Source: Dongia_B sp964406155 (GTDB lineage Bacteria > Pseudomonadota > Alphaproteobacteria > Dongiales > Dongiaceae). Taken from it: DNA of 64,000 nt. Under the pieces are notes generated by a model. The model saw only the letters and a program-made list of their open reading frames with translations, had not been told where the DNA came from and did no database searches. Positions 33,873 through 42,928 of the stretch are shown in pieces (the first letter of the stretch is position 1; each line of letters begins with the position of its first letter). The position numbers and the translations under genes were made by a program. The stretch lies in contig CAYOQR010000013.1 of NCBI GenBank assembly GCA_964406155.1, positions 1 through 64,000 of the forward strand. The letters are read 5' to 3'.

Positions 33873-34712
33873 ATGACTGGAAAAAGCGGCCTGATGGCCG
33901 GCAAGCGTGGCTTGATCATGGGCGTCGCCAACGACCGATCGATCGCCTGGGGCATCGCCAAGGCGGCGCATGACGCCGGAGCCGAGCTCGCCTTCACCTA
34001 TCAGGGCGAGGCGCTGCAGAAGCGCGTGGCGCCACTGGCCCAATCGGTCGGCGCCGATCTCGTGCTGCCCTGCGACGTCACCGACGATGCCAGCGTCGAT
34101 GCCACTTTCGATGCCATCAAGCAGAAATGGGGCAGCCTCGATTTCGTGGTGCACGCCATCGCCTTTTCCGACAAGGACGAGCTGAAGGGCAAATATGTCT
34201 CCACGTCGCGTAAGAACTTCACGCTGACCATGGACATTTCCTGCTTCTCCTTCACCGCCATCTGCGAGCGCGCCAGCCGGATGATGCCCAATGGCGGCAG
34301 CCTGCTGACCCTCTCCTATTTCGGCGCCGAGCGCGTCATGCCGCATTACAACGTCATGGGCGTCGCCAAGGCGGCGCTGGAATGCAGCGTGCGCTATCTG
34401 GCGGCCGATCTCGGCGAGCAGAATATCCGCGTCAACGCCATCTCGGCCGGCCCGATCAAGACCCTGGCCGCCTCCGGCATCGGCGATTTCCGCCATATCC
34501 TGCGCTGGAACGAGTTGAATTCGCCGCTGAAACGCAATGTCTCGATCGAGGATGTCGGCGGCGCCGGCCTCTATCTGATCTCGGACCTGTCGCGCGGCGT
34601 CACCGGCGAGCTGCATCACGTCGACAGCGGCTACAATGTGGTCGGCATGATGCGCACCGATGCCGCCGGCGACCTGGCCGAGATGCTGAAGAACTTCAAC
34701 GAGCGCGGCTGA
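33873..34712 (+). CDS. fabI: Enoyl-[acyl-carrier-protein] reductase (NADH)
   Basis: 279 residues from ATG 33873, with GGGGAA upstream; a GTG at 33861 falls in that element. Divergent SDR fold: 'GLIMGVANDRSIAWGIAKA' nucleotide-binding loop, 'LDFVVHAIAFSDK', Tyr149 in 'TLSYFGAERVMPHYN', then Tyr159 and Lys166 with the Y-x6-K spacing of FabI, and 'LRWNELNSPLKRNVS'. Last step of fatty-acid elongation and the target of triclosan-like inhibitors. aroC starts 15 nt after its stop. Confidence 0.95.
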   Translation: MTGKSGLMAGKRGLIMGVANDRSIAWGIAKAAHDAGAELAFTYQGEALQKRVAPLAQSVGADLVLPCDVTDDASVDATFDAIKQKWGSLDFVVHAIAFSDKDELKGKYVSTSRKNFTLTMDISCFSFTAICERASRMMPNGGSLLTLSYFGAERVMPHYNVMGVAKAALECSVRYLAADLGEQNIRVNAISAGPIKTLAASGIGDFRHILRWNELNSPLKRNVSIEDVGGAGLYLISDLSRGVTGELHHVDSGYNVVGMMRTDAAGDLAEMLKNFNERG

Positions 34713-34726
34713 GCCGCGTCACCGAG

Positions 34727-35842
34727 ATGTCGCATAATACATTCGGTCATCTGTTCCGTTTCACCACCTGGGGCGAAAGCCACGGCCCGGCCTTGGGCTG
34801 CGTGGTGGACGGAACGCCGCCCGGCATCGTGATCGACGCGGCCGGCCTGCAGGTCTGGCTCGACAAGCGCAAGCCCGGCCAGTCCCGCTTCGTCACCCAG
34901 CGGCGCGAGCCGGACCAGGTGGAGATCCTCTCCGGCGTGTTCGAGGGCAAGACCACCGGCACGCCGATCTCGCTGCTGATCCGCAACGAGGATCAGCGCA
35001 GCAAGGATTACGGCAAGATCAAGGACCAGTTCCGCCCCGGTCATGCCGACTACACCTATTGGACCAAATACGGTATCCGCGACTATCGCGGCGGCGGCCG
35101 CTCCTCGGCCCGCGAGACGGCGGCGCGGGTTGCGGCCGGGGGCGTCGCCCGTCTAGTGCTCGACCATCTGATCGCCGGTGGCGTGCAGATTCGCGGCGCC
35201 CTGGTGCAGATCGGCCCCCATGCGGTCAATCGCGACAACTGGGACTGGACACAGACCGAGCAGAACCCCTTCTGGTGCCCGGATGCCGCCATGGCGGGGC
35301 AATGGGAAGGCTATCTCGACCAGGTGCGCAAGGCCGGCTCATCGACCGGCGCCATCGTCGAAGTGGTGGCGAGCGGCGTTCCCGCAGGCCTCGGCGCGCC
35401 GATCTATGGCAAGCTCGATGCCGATCTCGCCAGCGCCATGATGAGCATCAATGCGGTGAAGGGTGTCGAGATCGGTGCCGGCTTCGCCGCCGCCGCCCTG
35501 AGCGGCGAAGAGAATGCCGATGAGATGCGCATGTCCCATGGCGGAAGCGGCGCCAATGACGCGAAGAGCGATGCGGTGCAGTTCCTCTCGAACAAGGCCG
35601 GCGGCATTCTCGGCGGTATTTCAAGCGGCCAGGATGTCGTGGTGCGTTTCGCGGTCAAACCGACCTCGTCGATCCTGACACCGCGCAAGAGCGTCGACAG
35701 CCATGGCGACGAAGTCGATGTCTCGACCACCGGGCGCCATGACCCTTGTGTCGGCATCCGTGCCGTGCCGGTGGGCGAAGCCATGATGGCGCTGGTCCTG
35801 GCCGATCACCTGCTGCGCCATCGCGCGCAATGCGGGCTGTGA
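34727..35842 (+). CDS. aroC: Chorismate synthase
   Basis: 371 residues from ATG 34727; the same frame stays open back to 34382 inside fabI, which is not coding. FMN-dependent enzyme forming chorismate from EPSP. Signatures: 'HLFRFTTWGESHGPALGCVVDG', 'RREPDQVEILSGVFEGKTTGTPI', 'RPGHADYTYWTKYGIRDYRGGGRSSARET' and 'GGILGGISSGQDVVVRFAVKPTSSI'. In operon with fabI (14-bp gap). Confidence 0.97.
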   Translation: MSHNTFGHLFRFTTWGESHGPALGCVVDGTPPGIVIDAAGLQVWLDKRKPGQSRFVTQRREPDQVEILSGVFEGKTTGTPISLLIRNEDQRSKDYGKIKDQFRPGHADYTYWTKYGIRDYRGGGRSSARETAARVAAGGVARLVLDHLIAGGVQIRGALVQIGPHAVNRDNWDWTQTEQNPFWCPDAAMAGQWEGYLDQVRKAGSSTGAIVEVVASGVPAGLGAPIYGKLDADLASAMMSINAVKGVEIGAGFAAAALSGEENADEMRMSHGGSGANDAKSDAVQFLSNKAGGILGGISSGQDVVVRFAVKPTSSILTPRKSVDSHGDEVDVSTTGRHDPCVGIRAVPVGEAMMALVLADHLLRHRAQCGL

Positions 35843-35882
35843 CCGCCGGATAGTTCGCATATCAACTGCATCTGAGGTTTTC

Positions 35883-36728
35883 ATGTCCGGCTTCGCGGCG
35901 GCCCTGCTCTTCCCGCAATGGCAGGGTGCCGCCCGGCGCATCGGCTATGCCGCCGGCACCACCTGTCTCGGCGATCTGCTGCCCGCCGATCTGCTGCGCC
36001 ATCGGGTGATCTGCGAGGATAGCGCCGTGCCTCTCCCGATGGAGGATGGCGTCAAGGGACTCTCGGTGCTGGCCCGGCAGGCCGATCTGGCGGCGGCGAT
36101 CCGCCAGCCTCTCTCGGAACCGGTTCTGACCATCGGCGGCGACTGCGCGGCCGATCTGGTGAGCGCCGCTGCCGCCAATCGCGAGACGGATGGCGGCACG
36201 GCCCTGATCTGGATCGACGGCCATGCCGACCTTAACAATCCGTCGGTCTCGCCCAGCGGCCATTTCCATGGCATGGTGGTACGCAGCCTGATGGGCGACG
36301 GACCCGCCGCGCTGACGCGTCACGTCACCCGCCCCTATCGGCCGGATCAGGTCTTCTATGTCTCGGCCCGGGATTGCGATCCGGCGGAGACCGAAACCAT
36401 CGTGCGGCAATCCTTGTATCGCCTCGCCGATGCCCGCGCGGTTGACAGCCTAGCCGATAAAATCGCCCGGCGCGGCCTCGGCCGGGTCTATCTGCATCTC
36501 GATCTCGATGTGCTCGATCCGGCGGTCTTTCCCTATATCGGCGTTCCCGCCGCTCAGGGCCTCAGCCTCGCCCATCTCTGCCATCTCCTGCGGACCTTGC
36601 GCCAGCGCTTCCGTTTGGCCGGGGCCGCCATCACGGAGCTCAATATCGCCGGCCCCGAGGAAGCTGCCGCCGCCGCACCGGCCCTGCAGCGGATTCTGCA
36701 AGAGGGCTTCGGCCTCCCGCCGCGCTAA
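35883..36728 (+). CDS. Arginase/agmatinase-family protein with a variant metal site
   Basis: 281 residues. Ureohydrolase fold with 'WIDGHADLN' (D112-x-H114-x-D116) and 'LHLDLDVLDP' (D207, D209), two of the three Mn-binding signatures. The first, normally GGDH, reads GGDC here (Cys88), so one Mn ligand histidine is replaced by cysteine. 'GHFHGMVVRSLMG' follows the usual loop. Substrate is uncertain: arginase, agmatinase, formimidoylglutamase or another guanidino hydrolase. It follows aroC by 40 bp but is not obviously part of that pathway. Confidence 0.85.
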   Translation: MSGFAAALLFPQWQGAARRIGYAAGTTCLGDLLPADLLRHRVICEDSAVPLPMEDGVKGLSVLARQADLAAAIRQPLSEPVLTIGGDCAADLVSAAAANRETDGGTALIWIDGHADLNNPSVSPSGHFHGMVVRSLMGDGPAALTRHVTRPYRPDQVFYVSARDCDPAETETIVRQSLYRLADARAVDSLADKIARRGLGRVYLHLDLDVLDPAVFPYIGVPAAQGLSLAHLCHLLRTLRQRFRLAGAAITELNIAGPEEAAAAAPALQRILQEGFGLPPR

Positions 36729-36748
36729 CCGGCACATTCCCCAAATGA

Positions 36749-36779
36749 CAAGAGGCGGGACCGCTCTGCGATCCCGCCT
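36749..36779. terminator. Bidirectional Rho-independent-type terminator
   Basis: AGAGGCGGGA (36749-36758) pairs perfectly with TCCCGCCTCT (36770-36779) around an 11-nt loop, between the convergent arginase-family gene and copD. Short T-rich (36780-36783) and A-rich (36741-36748) flanks serve the two directions weakly. Confidence 0.7.
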
Positions 36780-36795
36780 CTCTTAAACAGCCAGT

Positions 36796-38448
36796 TCAGG
36801 CTTCGCGATAGGACAGCAGGATCAGTCCCACCAGAACGAAGCAGATCGGCCAGACCCAGCCGGCGATCCGGTTGCCGGGCGGCGGCAGACGCAGTTCCAG
36901 CCAGCGCGCCCAGCCGGCCCCGACCCCCGCCAGGGCCAGCGGCGTATGGGTCAGCTCGATCAGCAACTGCTCCTTCACATTGGCGATGGCGTGACTATGC
37001 GTCAGCAGAGCCGCGCCGCCGATGGCACAGGCCAGGGGAAAGACCAGGGCCGCCCGCGTCTTGCCCCAATCGAAGGCCCTGACCCGCCATTCGAACAGGC
37101 CGAAGATGACGATCAGCAATACGAAGAATCGATGCTGCAGCACCTCGACATCGCGTAGGCTGTCGATCAGACCGATCTGCCCCAGGGGCCAAACCTCGGG
37201 ATCGGAGCGGATGAAGAGGAAGGCCGCCATGCCGAGGAAGAGCAGCGGCCAGTGCCGCGCGATCCGCAACCCCGCCTGATTGAGCAGGGATGTCAGCCCG
37301 ATCAGCAGCATGAAGATGCCGGCCCAATGATGATTGTATTCCGACCAGGCGATATCCGCCGCGTTGCGGCTGGGGATTTCGCCCGATCCCGGCACGAAAG
37401 CCGGCGCGGGTTTGGTCTTGGCGGCCTCTGCCTCGGCATCCAGTTTCGCCTGCAAGGCCGGCAGGGTCAGGGTGTCGTGGTCCGGCGAGGTCAAACGCGG
37501 CCAGACCGGCATGTTGCGCTCGACGATCTGCTGGAAGGTGACGCGGTCCTGGGTGAGATCGACGGCCGGCGGCACCGAGGTCAATGAGGCGGCGGCAAAA
37601 AACAAAGTGAAACCGACGCCGATCTCCACCTCGGCAAAGCGCTTCATGCGGATCACCGATGTCGCCGGATCGCTGCGCAGCCTTTCCACGGTGCGGAAAT
37701 TGCCGAGGCCCAGCAACAGCAAAGCGGCGAACAAGGCGATCTTCACCCCGACCATCACGCCATAGGCGGTGCCGTAGAAACCATCCCAGGAGCCGATATA
37801 GAGCACGCTCATGACGGTACCCGACACGATAATGCAGCCCACGCCCACCATCGACATGCGGGAGAAGCGGGCACCGATGATGCGCCAACTGGCTCCGTCA
37901 TGGACCATGGCCAGGGCGGTGATGAAGGCCGGGATACCGCCGATCCAGATGGCCGCGCCCAATTGATGCAGGCCGGTGACAGCCAGCAGCAGCGGGCTGT
38001 CCTCCAGCCGCGCCGCCGCATGAGTGGTCAGCGTCGCGGCCGCCAGTTCGATCAATCCCGCCACCAGCAGCAGTGGCGCCGGCGCTTTCGGTCCCCGTGT
38101 AAACAGCAAGACGGCAATCACGATCGCCGTCGCGATCTTGATCAGGCCCGCAACGGCGAAATTGGCTTCCAGCACATTCGCGATGGAGAGATCGACCGTG
38201 CTGACCAGCACCGAGGACCCCAGGAAGACCGTCGCCGCTTCGCAAATGATCAACGCGATGGCGGACCAAGCCGTGATCCGCGCCGTGCGGTGCAGGATCA
38301 TCCCGCCCGCCGGCCCGATCATCGCGGCCTTGGGCCGCGCGAGGAAGAACAGGAACAGGACGCCACCCAATGTCATCGACTGGGAGACGATGGTCAGGCC
38401 GTGAATGACGATGGAGAGATAACCGAAGAGATCGACGAGCAGCGACAC
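36796..38448 (-). CDS. copD: Copper resistance protein D family (CopD/YebZ-like membrane protein)
   Basis: 550 residues from GTG 38448, two bases after the copC stop, so the two are translationally coupled. An N-terminal CopD domain ('SIVIHGLTIVSQSMTLGGVLFLFFLA', 'GLHQLGAAIWIGGIPAFITAL' with conserved His/Trp) spans about eight TM helices. It is followed by a periplasmic segment and a C-terminal half with further helices ('WSEYNHHWAGIFMLLIGL', 'LQHRFFVLLIVIFGLFEWRV', 'LTHSHAIANVKEQLLIELTHTPLAL') rich in His. CopCD import or handle periplasmic copper; the C-terminal extension is longer than plain CopD. Confidence 0.87.
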   Translation of the reverse strand: MSLLVDLFGYLSIVIHGLTIVSQSMTLGGVLFLFFLARPKAAMIGPAGGMILHRTARITAWSAIALIICEAATVFLGSSVLVSTVDLSIANVLEANFAVAGLIKIATAIVIAVLLFTRGPKAPAPLLLVAGLIELAAATLTTHAAARLEDSPLLLAVTGLHQLGAAIWIGGIPAFITALAMVHDGASWRIIGARFSRMSMVGVGCIIVSGTVMSVLYIGSWDGFYGTAYGVMVGVKIALFAALLLLGLGNFRTVERLRSDPATSVIRMKRFAEVEIGVGFTLFFAAASLTSVPPAVDLTQDRVTFQQIVERNMPVWPRLTSPDHDTLTLPALQAKLDAEAEAAKTKPAPAFVPGSGEIPSRNAADIAWSEYNHHWAGIFMLLIGLTSLLNQAGLRIARHWPLLFLGMAAFLFIRSDPEVWPLGQIGLIDSLRDVEVLQHRFFVLLIVIFGLFEWRVRAFDWGKTRAALVFPLACAIGGAALLTHSHAIANVKEQLLIELTHTPLALAGVGAGWARWLELRLPPPGNRIAGWVWPICFVLVGLILLSYREA

Positions 38449-38450
38449 GA

Positions 38451-38822
38451 TCAGTTGCCCTGCACGGTGAAGGGCACTTCGCCACGGGTGATATGACCGT
38501 CCACCGACAGGACCTGCCAATGCAGGCTGTAGCTGCCCGGCGTCAGATCGGCGGTGGCGGCCAACGTATCCGGTGCGGCATCCGGCGCCAGAGTCAGGAC
38601 CGTCTTCGATTTGTCCGGCAGGATCAGTGTCAGGCGCGACCGGCCCTGATCGATGCGGCTGTTATAACGCAGGGAAAAGGCGACCTTGCCGGACGGCACC
38701 GCCATATCATGGGCCGGCTGGCTTTCCACCAGGATGGCATGGGCGAAAGCCGGCATCGCGGCGAAGACAGGCGCTCCCAGCAGCAGGAGCACGGCAAATA
38801 ATCTCAATACTCTCAATCTCAT
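38451..38822 (-). CDS. copC: Copper-binding periplasmic protein CopC
   Basis: 123 residues from ATG 38822. Signal peptide 1-27 ends AFA, so the mature protein starts with His28 ('HAILVESQPAHDM'), which with D108 and H110 ('SVDGHITRG') makes the Cu(II) histidine-brace site of CopC. Cupredoxin-like beta fold; Met-rich Cu(I) motifs are absent. It hands copper to CopD, encoded immediately downstream. Confidence 0.92.
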   Translation of the reverse strand: MRLRVLRLFAVLLLLGAPVFAAMPAFAHAILVESQPAHDMAVPSGKVAFSLRYNSRIDQGRSRLTLILPDKSKTVLTLAPDAAPDTLAATADLTPGSYSLHWQVLSVDGHITRGEVPFTVQGN

Positions 38823-38876
38823 CTTTCTTCCCCCGCGCGCCACGGCAGCGCGGCGCACATCAGAAAATCAGCACAT

Positions 38877-38890
38877 CCGCCAACCGGCGG
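38877..38890 (-). terminator. Short GC hairpin after the RNA methyltransferase gene
   Basis: CCGCC (38877-38881) and GGCGG (38886-38890) flank a 4-nt loop in the 145-bp gap before copC; on the minus strand TTTT occurs about 8 nt later. A weak candidate terminator separating the two units. Confidence 0.3.
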
Positions 38891-38967
38891 TGGCCGCCAC
38901 GCTAAAGGAAAGCGCGAGTCCTGCCAAGCATCCCGCCTCTATCCGACAGCGGCGTGAAAGGCTGGAT

Positions 38968-40293
38968 TCAACGGTCGAATTTGCCGACCAGTTCCACATG
39001 CGGCGACCAGATGAACTGATCCACCAGGGTCAGGTCCGTCAGCCGGAACCCGGCATCGAGCAGGATGCGGGCATCCCGGGCAAAGGTCGCCGGATTGCAG
39101 GAGACGCCGACGGCCAGCGACAGTCCCGAGCGGGCGATCTGCTCGGCCTGCCCCTTCGCGCCGGCGCGCGGCGGATCGAAGATGACGGCTTCTAGTTTCT
39201 TCATCTCCTCGGCCATCAGCGGCGCGTGGTCGAGATCGCGCTGCATCGAGGCGATACGATCGCCGAGCTGCGCCCGGCGGACCGCAGCCGCCAGGGCCTG
39301 GATCGACGGCTTCGATCCTTCGACCGCCAGGACTTTCGCCTGCCGCGCTAAGGGAAAGGTGAAGGTGCCGCAACCGGCAAAGAGATCGGCCACCGATTTC
39401 GCCGGCGAGGCCGCCGCCAGGACCGCATCCCGCAAGGCGGCTTCGCCCATGGCGCTCGGCTGCAGGAAGGATTGCGCCGGCAGATCGACGGCCACCTCGC
39501 CGAACCGGATCTGCGGCAGGCGAATCTGGGCAATCGGCTCCACTTCGGTATCGCGCTTTCCCGTGGCGACCACCCAGGAAATGCGGGCGATGCCCTCATC
39601 CTGGCAGAGATCCGCCAAAGCGAAACGCTGCGGATTGGTGGGCGGCGCCTTCGCCGTGATCAGCAAGTCGATACCGGTCATGCTTTCGGTTGCCAGCAGG
39701 TCCCAGCTCTCGCGCGGCGCCAGGGCATCGCGCAAGGCCTGCCGTAATTTCCCGATCAGAGCGAAGAGACCGGGTGTCAGCAGCGGGCATTGCATGACAT
39801 CGACAATCTCGTGGCTGGAGCCGCGATGGAAGCCGATCCGGCAACCGCCTTTTTCACCGATCACGGCAAGTACCGCCCGCCGTCGCAAGCCGGCCGGCAG
39901 AAAGATCATCTGAAAGGTGTCCGGCACGGCAATCCCCCGCTGTGCCAGGGTGCGGATCACACCGTCGCGTTTCCAGGACTGATAGGGGCCTTCCGCCAGA
40001 TGTTGGAGCGCGCAGCCGCCGCAGATACCGAAATGCCGGCAGGCCGGTGATACGCGATCCGCCGAGGCTGACAAGATCGTCTCGATCTCCCCCATGCGGC
40101 CCTCGCCCCGCATCTGGCCGAGGCGCACGCGCATCCGTTCGCCCGGCAGGGCGAAGGGCACGAAAACCGGCCGGCCGTCATGCTGCGCCAGACCGTCGCC
40201 CTGCTGGCCCAGCTCGGTAATGGCCAACTCGGCGCTGACCGGCGGCAGGACTGGCGTCGCGGGTCGTTTCGCGGGGCGTCGGGAACGGCTCAT
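38968..40293 (-). CDS. 23S rRNA/tRNA 5-methyluridine methyltransferase family protein (RumA/TrmA type)
   Basis: 441 residues from ATG 40293. A basic N-terminus and TRAM-like domain ('LAITELGQQGDGLAQHDGRPVFVPFALPGERMRV') precede an Fe-S cluster motif with C85, C91 and C94 ('ACRHFGICGGCALQHL'). The C-terminal SAM domain has 'DLFAGCGTFTFPLA', 'VIFDPPRAGAKGQAEQI' and the nucleophile region 'VSCNPATFARD'. These are hallmarks of m5U methyltransferases such as RlmD, but the target base cannot be told. Divergent from sppA. Confidence 0.9.
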   Translation of the reverse strand: MSRSRRPAKRPATPVLPPVSAELAITELGQQGDGLAQHDGRPVFVPFALPGERMRVRLGQMRGEGRMGEIETILSASADRVSPACRHFGICGGCALQHLAEGPYQSWKRDGVIRTLAQRGIAVPDTFQMIFLPAGLRRRAVLAVIGEKGGCRIGFHRGSSHEIVDVMQCPLLTPGLFALIGKLRQALRDALAPRESWDLLATESMTGIDLLITAKAPPTNPQRFALADLCQDEGIARISWVVATGKRDTEVEPIAQIRLPQIRFGEVAVDLPAQSFLQPSAMGEAALRDAVLAAASPAKSVADLFAGCGTFTFPLARQAKVLAVEGSKPSIQALAAAVRRAQLGDRIASMQRDLDHAPLMAEEMKKLEAVIFDPPRAGAKGQAEQIARSGLSLAVGVSCNPATFARDARILLDAGFRLTDLTLVDQFIWSPHVELVGKFDR

Positions 40294-40418
40294 CGGCGTG
40301 GTTTCCCGTTCGGCGACGAGAGCTCGACAGGTAGAGCAGCGACGGGCGGACAGACGACAGGCAGGGAGGGATGGGCTATCATGCGTCTCGAGGCCGGGTA
40401 ACAAGGAGCAATTGGGAT

Positions 40419-42200
40419 ATGTCAGTCATACGGTTTCTGGGCAAGCTTGTTCTGTGGCTCTGTGCCGGAATCGGTGGTCTTCTTGTCATCGCGCTGCTCG
40501 CCGGCGGCCTGATCGTCAACCATTTTGTCGAAAATCCGAAACCGATTCCAGCCCATGCGACCCTGACGATCGATCTCGCCAAGGGCGTCGCCGAACAACC
40601 TTCCGCCCTGCCCTTCAATTTCGGCAAGAGCGTCGCGATCACGGATATCGTTCGCGGCCTGGACGCCGCCGCCAAGGATTCCAGAATCGAGGGCGTCGTC
40701 CTCTATCTCGGCCGGGGCCGGGTGAATATCGCCCAGGTGCAGGAAATCCGCGATGCCATTCTGGCTTTCCGCAAGAGCGGCAAGAAAGTGCAGGCCTTTG
40801 CCGAATCCTTCGGCGAAGGCGGTGACGGCACGCTGCATTACTATCTCGCCAGCGCCGCCGACAAGATCACCTTGCAGCCCTCCGGCGATCTGCGCCTGAC
40901 CGGCTTCCATCTGGAGACGCCGTTCCTGAAAGGCGCCTTCGATCGCCTGGGCATCACCGCCCAGATGGGGCAGCGCAAGGAATTCAAGGGCGCCGTCAAT
41001 ACCTTCACCCAAAGTTCAATGCCCGAGCCGCAGCGCCAGAACATGCAGCAGCTCGCCGATTCCTGGCTCGACCAGGTGGTCACCGACATTGCCCGCGACC
41101 GCAAGCTGGAGCCGAAAGCCGTGCGCGCCGCGATCGACCGGGCGCCGCTATTGGCTGCCGACGGCAAATCCCTGGGCCTGATCGACGATCTCGCCTATCG
41201 CGACGCCATCGATCAGCCGCTCGAAGTCGAGCCCGACAAGGACCAGCGCATCAGCATTTCCGCCTATGCGAAGCAATTGCCGGCACCGGCCAGCGACAGT
41301 CCGACCATCGCCACCATCTATGGCCTCGGCCCCGTGGTCCTGGCGGCCAGCGACGGCGGTCCGTTCCGTGGCAGCCAGACCATGGGGGCCGATACGCTGC
41401 GCGCGGCGATTGACAGCGCCATCGACGATCACGTCTCGGCCATCATCCTGCGTATCGATTCGCCCGGCGGTTCCTACGTTGCGGCGGATACGATCTGGCG
41501 TGCCGTCAGCCGGGCCCGCGCCGCCAATATTCCCGTCATCGTCTCGATGAGCGGCCTCGCCGCCTCCGGCGGCTATTTCGTCGCCGCGCCGGCCAGCAAG
41601 ATCGTCGCCGAACCCGGCACCATCACCGGATCGATCGGCGTCTTCGGCGGCAAGATCGTGGTCGACGGGCTGCTGAAGAATCTCTCGGTCGGCATCGACG
41701 ACATCTCCGCCGGGACGCAGGCCGATATGGACAGCGCGATCCGGCCCTTCACGACCGATGAATGGAACAATCTGCAGCACAGCCTGGATGCCATCTATGC
41801 CGACTTCGTCGGCAAGGTCGCGACCGGACGCCGCCTCGATCCCAACAAGGCCGAAGCCGTGGCGCAGGGCCAGATATGGACCGGCAAGGACGCCCTGGAT
41901 CGCGGCCTGGTCGATGCCCTCGGCGGCTGGTCCGTCGCCATCGACCTCGCCAAGAAGGAAGCCGGCTTCCAGCCCGACACCGCCGTCAAGCTGGTGACCT
42001 ATCCCTCGGAGAAACAGGAAGCGACGAAGCTCGTCTCGCAATTGCTGGAGAGCGGCGCCACCGGCAGCGTCGCCGCGCAAATGCTGGATCGCTGGGCAAC
42101 CCGGCTCGGCATCACATCGCTCATGACCTCGGACAGCACCCAGCAGCGCTTGCCGGAAGTGCTGTTGCCGCCGATCAGCGTGAACGGCGAGCTGCGATAA
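40419..42200 (+). CDS. sppA: Signal peptide peptidase SppA, long (67K) type
   Basis: 593 residues from ATG 40419. One N-terminal TM anchor (about 13-36), then two S49 domains. Alignment to E. coli SppA by motif places the catalytic Lys at K190 ('EFKGAVNTF') in the N-terminal domain and the nucleophile Ser at S383 ('GLAASGGYFVAAPA') in the C-terminal domain, so the active site is intact. It degrades cleaved signal peptides in the inner membrane. Its last 26 bp overlap the convergent tlyA gene. Confidence 0.94.
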   Translation: MSVIRFLGKLVLWLCAGIGGLLVIALLAGGLIVNHFVENPKPIPAHATLTIDLAKGVAEQPSALPFNFGKSVAITDIVRGLDAAAKDSRIEGVVLYLGRGRVNIAQVQEIRDAILAFRKSGKKVQAFAESFGEGGDGTLHYYLASAADKITLQPSGDLRLTGFHLETPFLKGAFDRLGITAQMGQRKEFKGAVNTFTQSSMPEPQRQNMQQLADSWLDQVVTDIARDRKLEPKAVRAAIDRAPLLAADGKSLGLIDDLAYRDAIDQPLEVEPDKDQRISISAYAKQLPAPASDSPTIATIYGLGPVVLAASDGGPFRGSQTMGADTLRAAIDSAIDDHVSAIILRIDSPGGSYVAADTIWRAVSRARAANIPVIVSMSGLAASGGYFVAAPASKIVAEPGTITGSIGVFGGKIVVDGLLKNLSVGIDDISAGTQADMDSAIRPFTTDEWNNLQHSLDAIYADFVGKVATGRRLDPNKAEAVAQGQIWTGKDALDRGLVDALGGWSVAIDLAKKEAGFQPDTAVKLVTYPSEKQEATKLVSQLLESGATGSVAAQMLDRWATRLGITSLMTSDSTQQRLPEVLLPPISVNGELR

Positions 42201-42915
42201 GGAATTCTTTATTGCCCTCAGGCCCCAGGATCGGGCTGTCGGTGACGCCGAGCACCGACCAGCCCGGCAGGGCGCCGAACCAGGCGGTGATCCGGTCGAT
42301 GACCGTCTGGTGCAAGGCCGGATCGCGCACCACGCCGCCCTTGCCGACCTGACCCGGCCCGACTTCGAATTGCGGCTTGATCAAAGCAACAGCGAGCGCA
42401 TCCGGCTTGGTCAAGGCCAGTGCCGCCGGCAACACCGTCTCCAGGCCGATGAAACTGGCATCGCAGACAACGATATCCAGCGGATCGGGAATCTGCGCGC
42501 GATCGAGATGCCGGGCATTGGTCTTTTCCAGAACCACCACGCGGGAATCGTTGCGCAGCTTCCAGGCCAGTTGGCCATGGCCGACATCGACCGCATAGAC
42601 CTTGGCAGCCCCTTTGGTCAGCAGCACATCGGTGAAGCCGCCGGTCGAGGCACCGATATCAGCGGCGATGAAGCCGCTGGGATCGATGGCGAAATGATCC
42701 AGCGCATGGGCCAGTTTCTGGCCGCCGCGTGAGACCCAGGGATGATCCTGCCCCTTGACGGTCAGGGTCGCATCATCGGCGAGGGTCTGGCCCGGCTTAT
42801 CGATCCGCTGGGTGCCGGCATAAACCAGCCCAGCCATGATCAGCGCCTGCGCCTTCGCCCGGCTTTCCACCAGGCCGCGATCCACCAGCAGCTTGTCGAC
42901 CCGTTCCTTGCTCAT
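42175..42915 (-). CDS. tlyA: TlyA-family rRNA 2'-O-methyltransferase/hemolysin-like protein
   Basis: 246 residues. N-terminal S4 RNA-binding domain ('RVDKLLVDRGLVESRAKAQALIMAGLVY'), then an FtsJ-like SAM domain with 'FIAADIGASTGGFTDVLLTKGA', 'VYAVDVGHGQLAWKL' and 'ALIKPQFEVG'. TlyA methylates 16S and/or 23S rRNA ribose. It is the last gene of a minus-strand run that includes ispA and xseB, 13 bp after a MATE gene. Confidence 0.93.
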   Translation of the reverse strand: MSKERVDKLLVDRGLVESRAKAQALIMAGLVYAGTQRIDKPGQTLADDATLTVKGQDHPWVSRGGQKLAHALDHFAIDPSGFIAADIGASTGGFTDVLLTKGAAKVYAVDVGHGQLAWKLRNDSRVVVLEKTNARHLDRAQIPDPLDIVVCDASFIGLETVLPAALALTKPDALAVALIKPQFEVGPGQVGKGGVVRDPALHQTVIDRITAWFGALPGWSVLGVTDSPILGPEGNKEFLIAARRSR

Positions 42916-42928
42916 CGCTCCATCGCCC

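Noticed and set aside
34382..34726. N-terminal extension of aroC inside fabI
   Set aside because: The extension is out of frame with fabI, lacks AroC homology, and the ATG at 34727 gives the standard AroC N-terminus.
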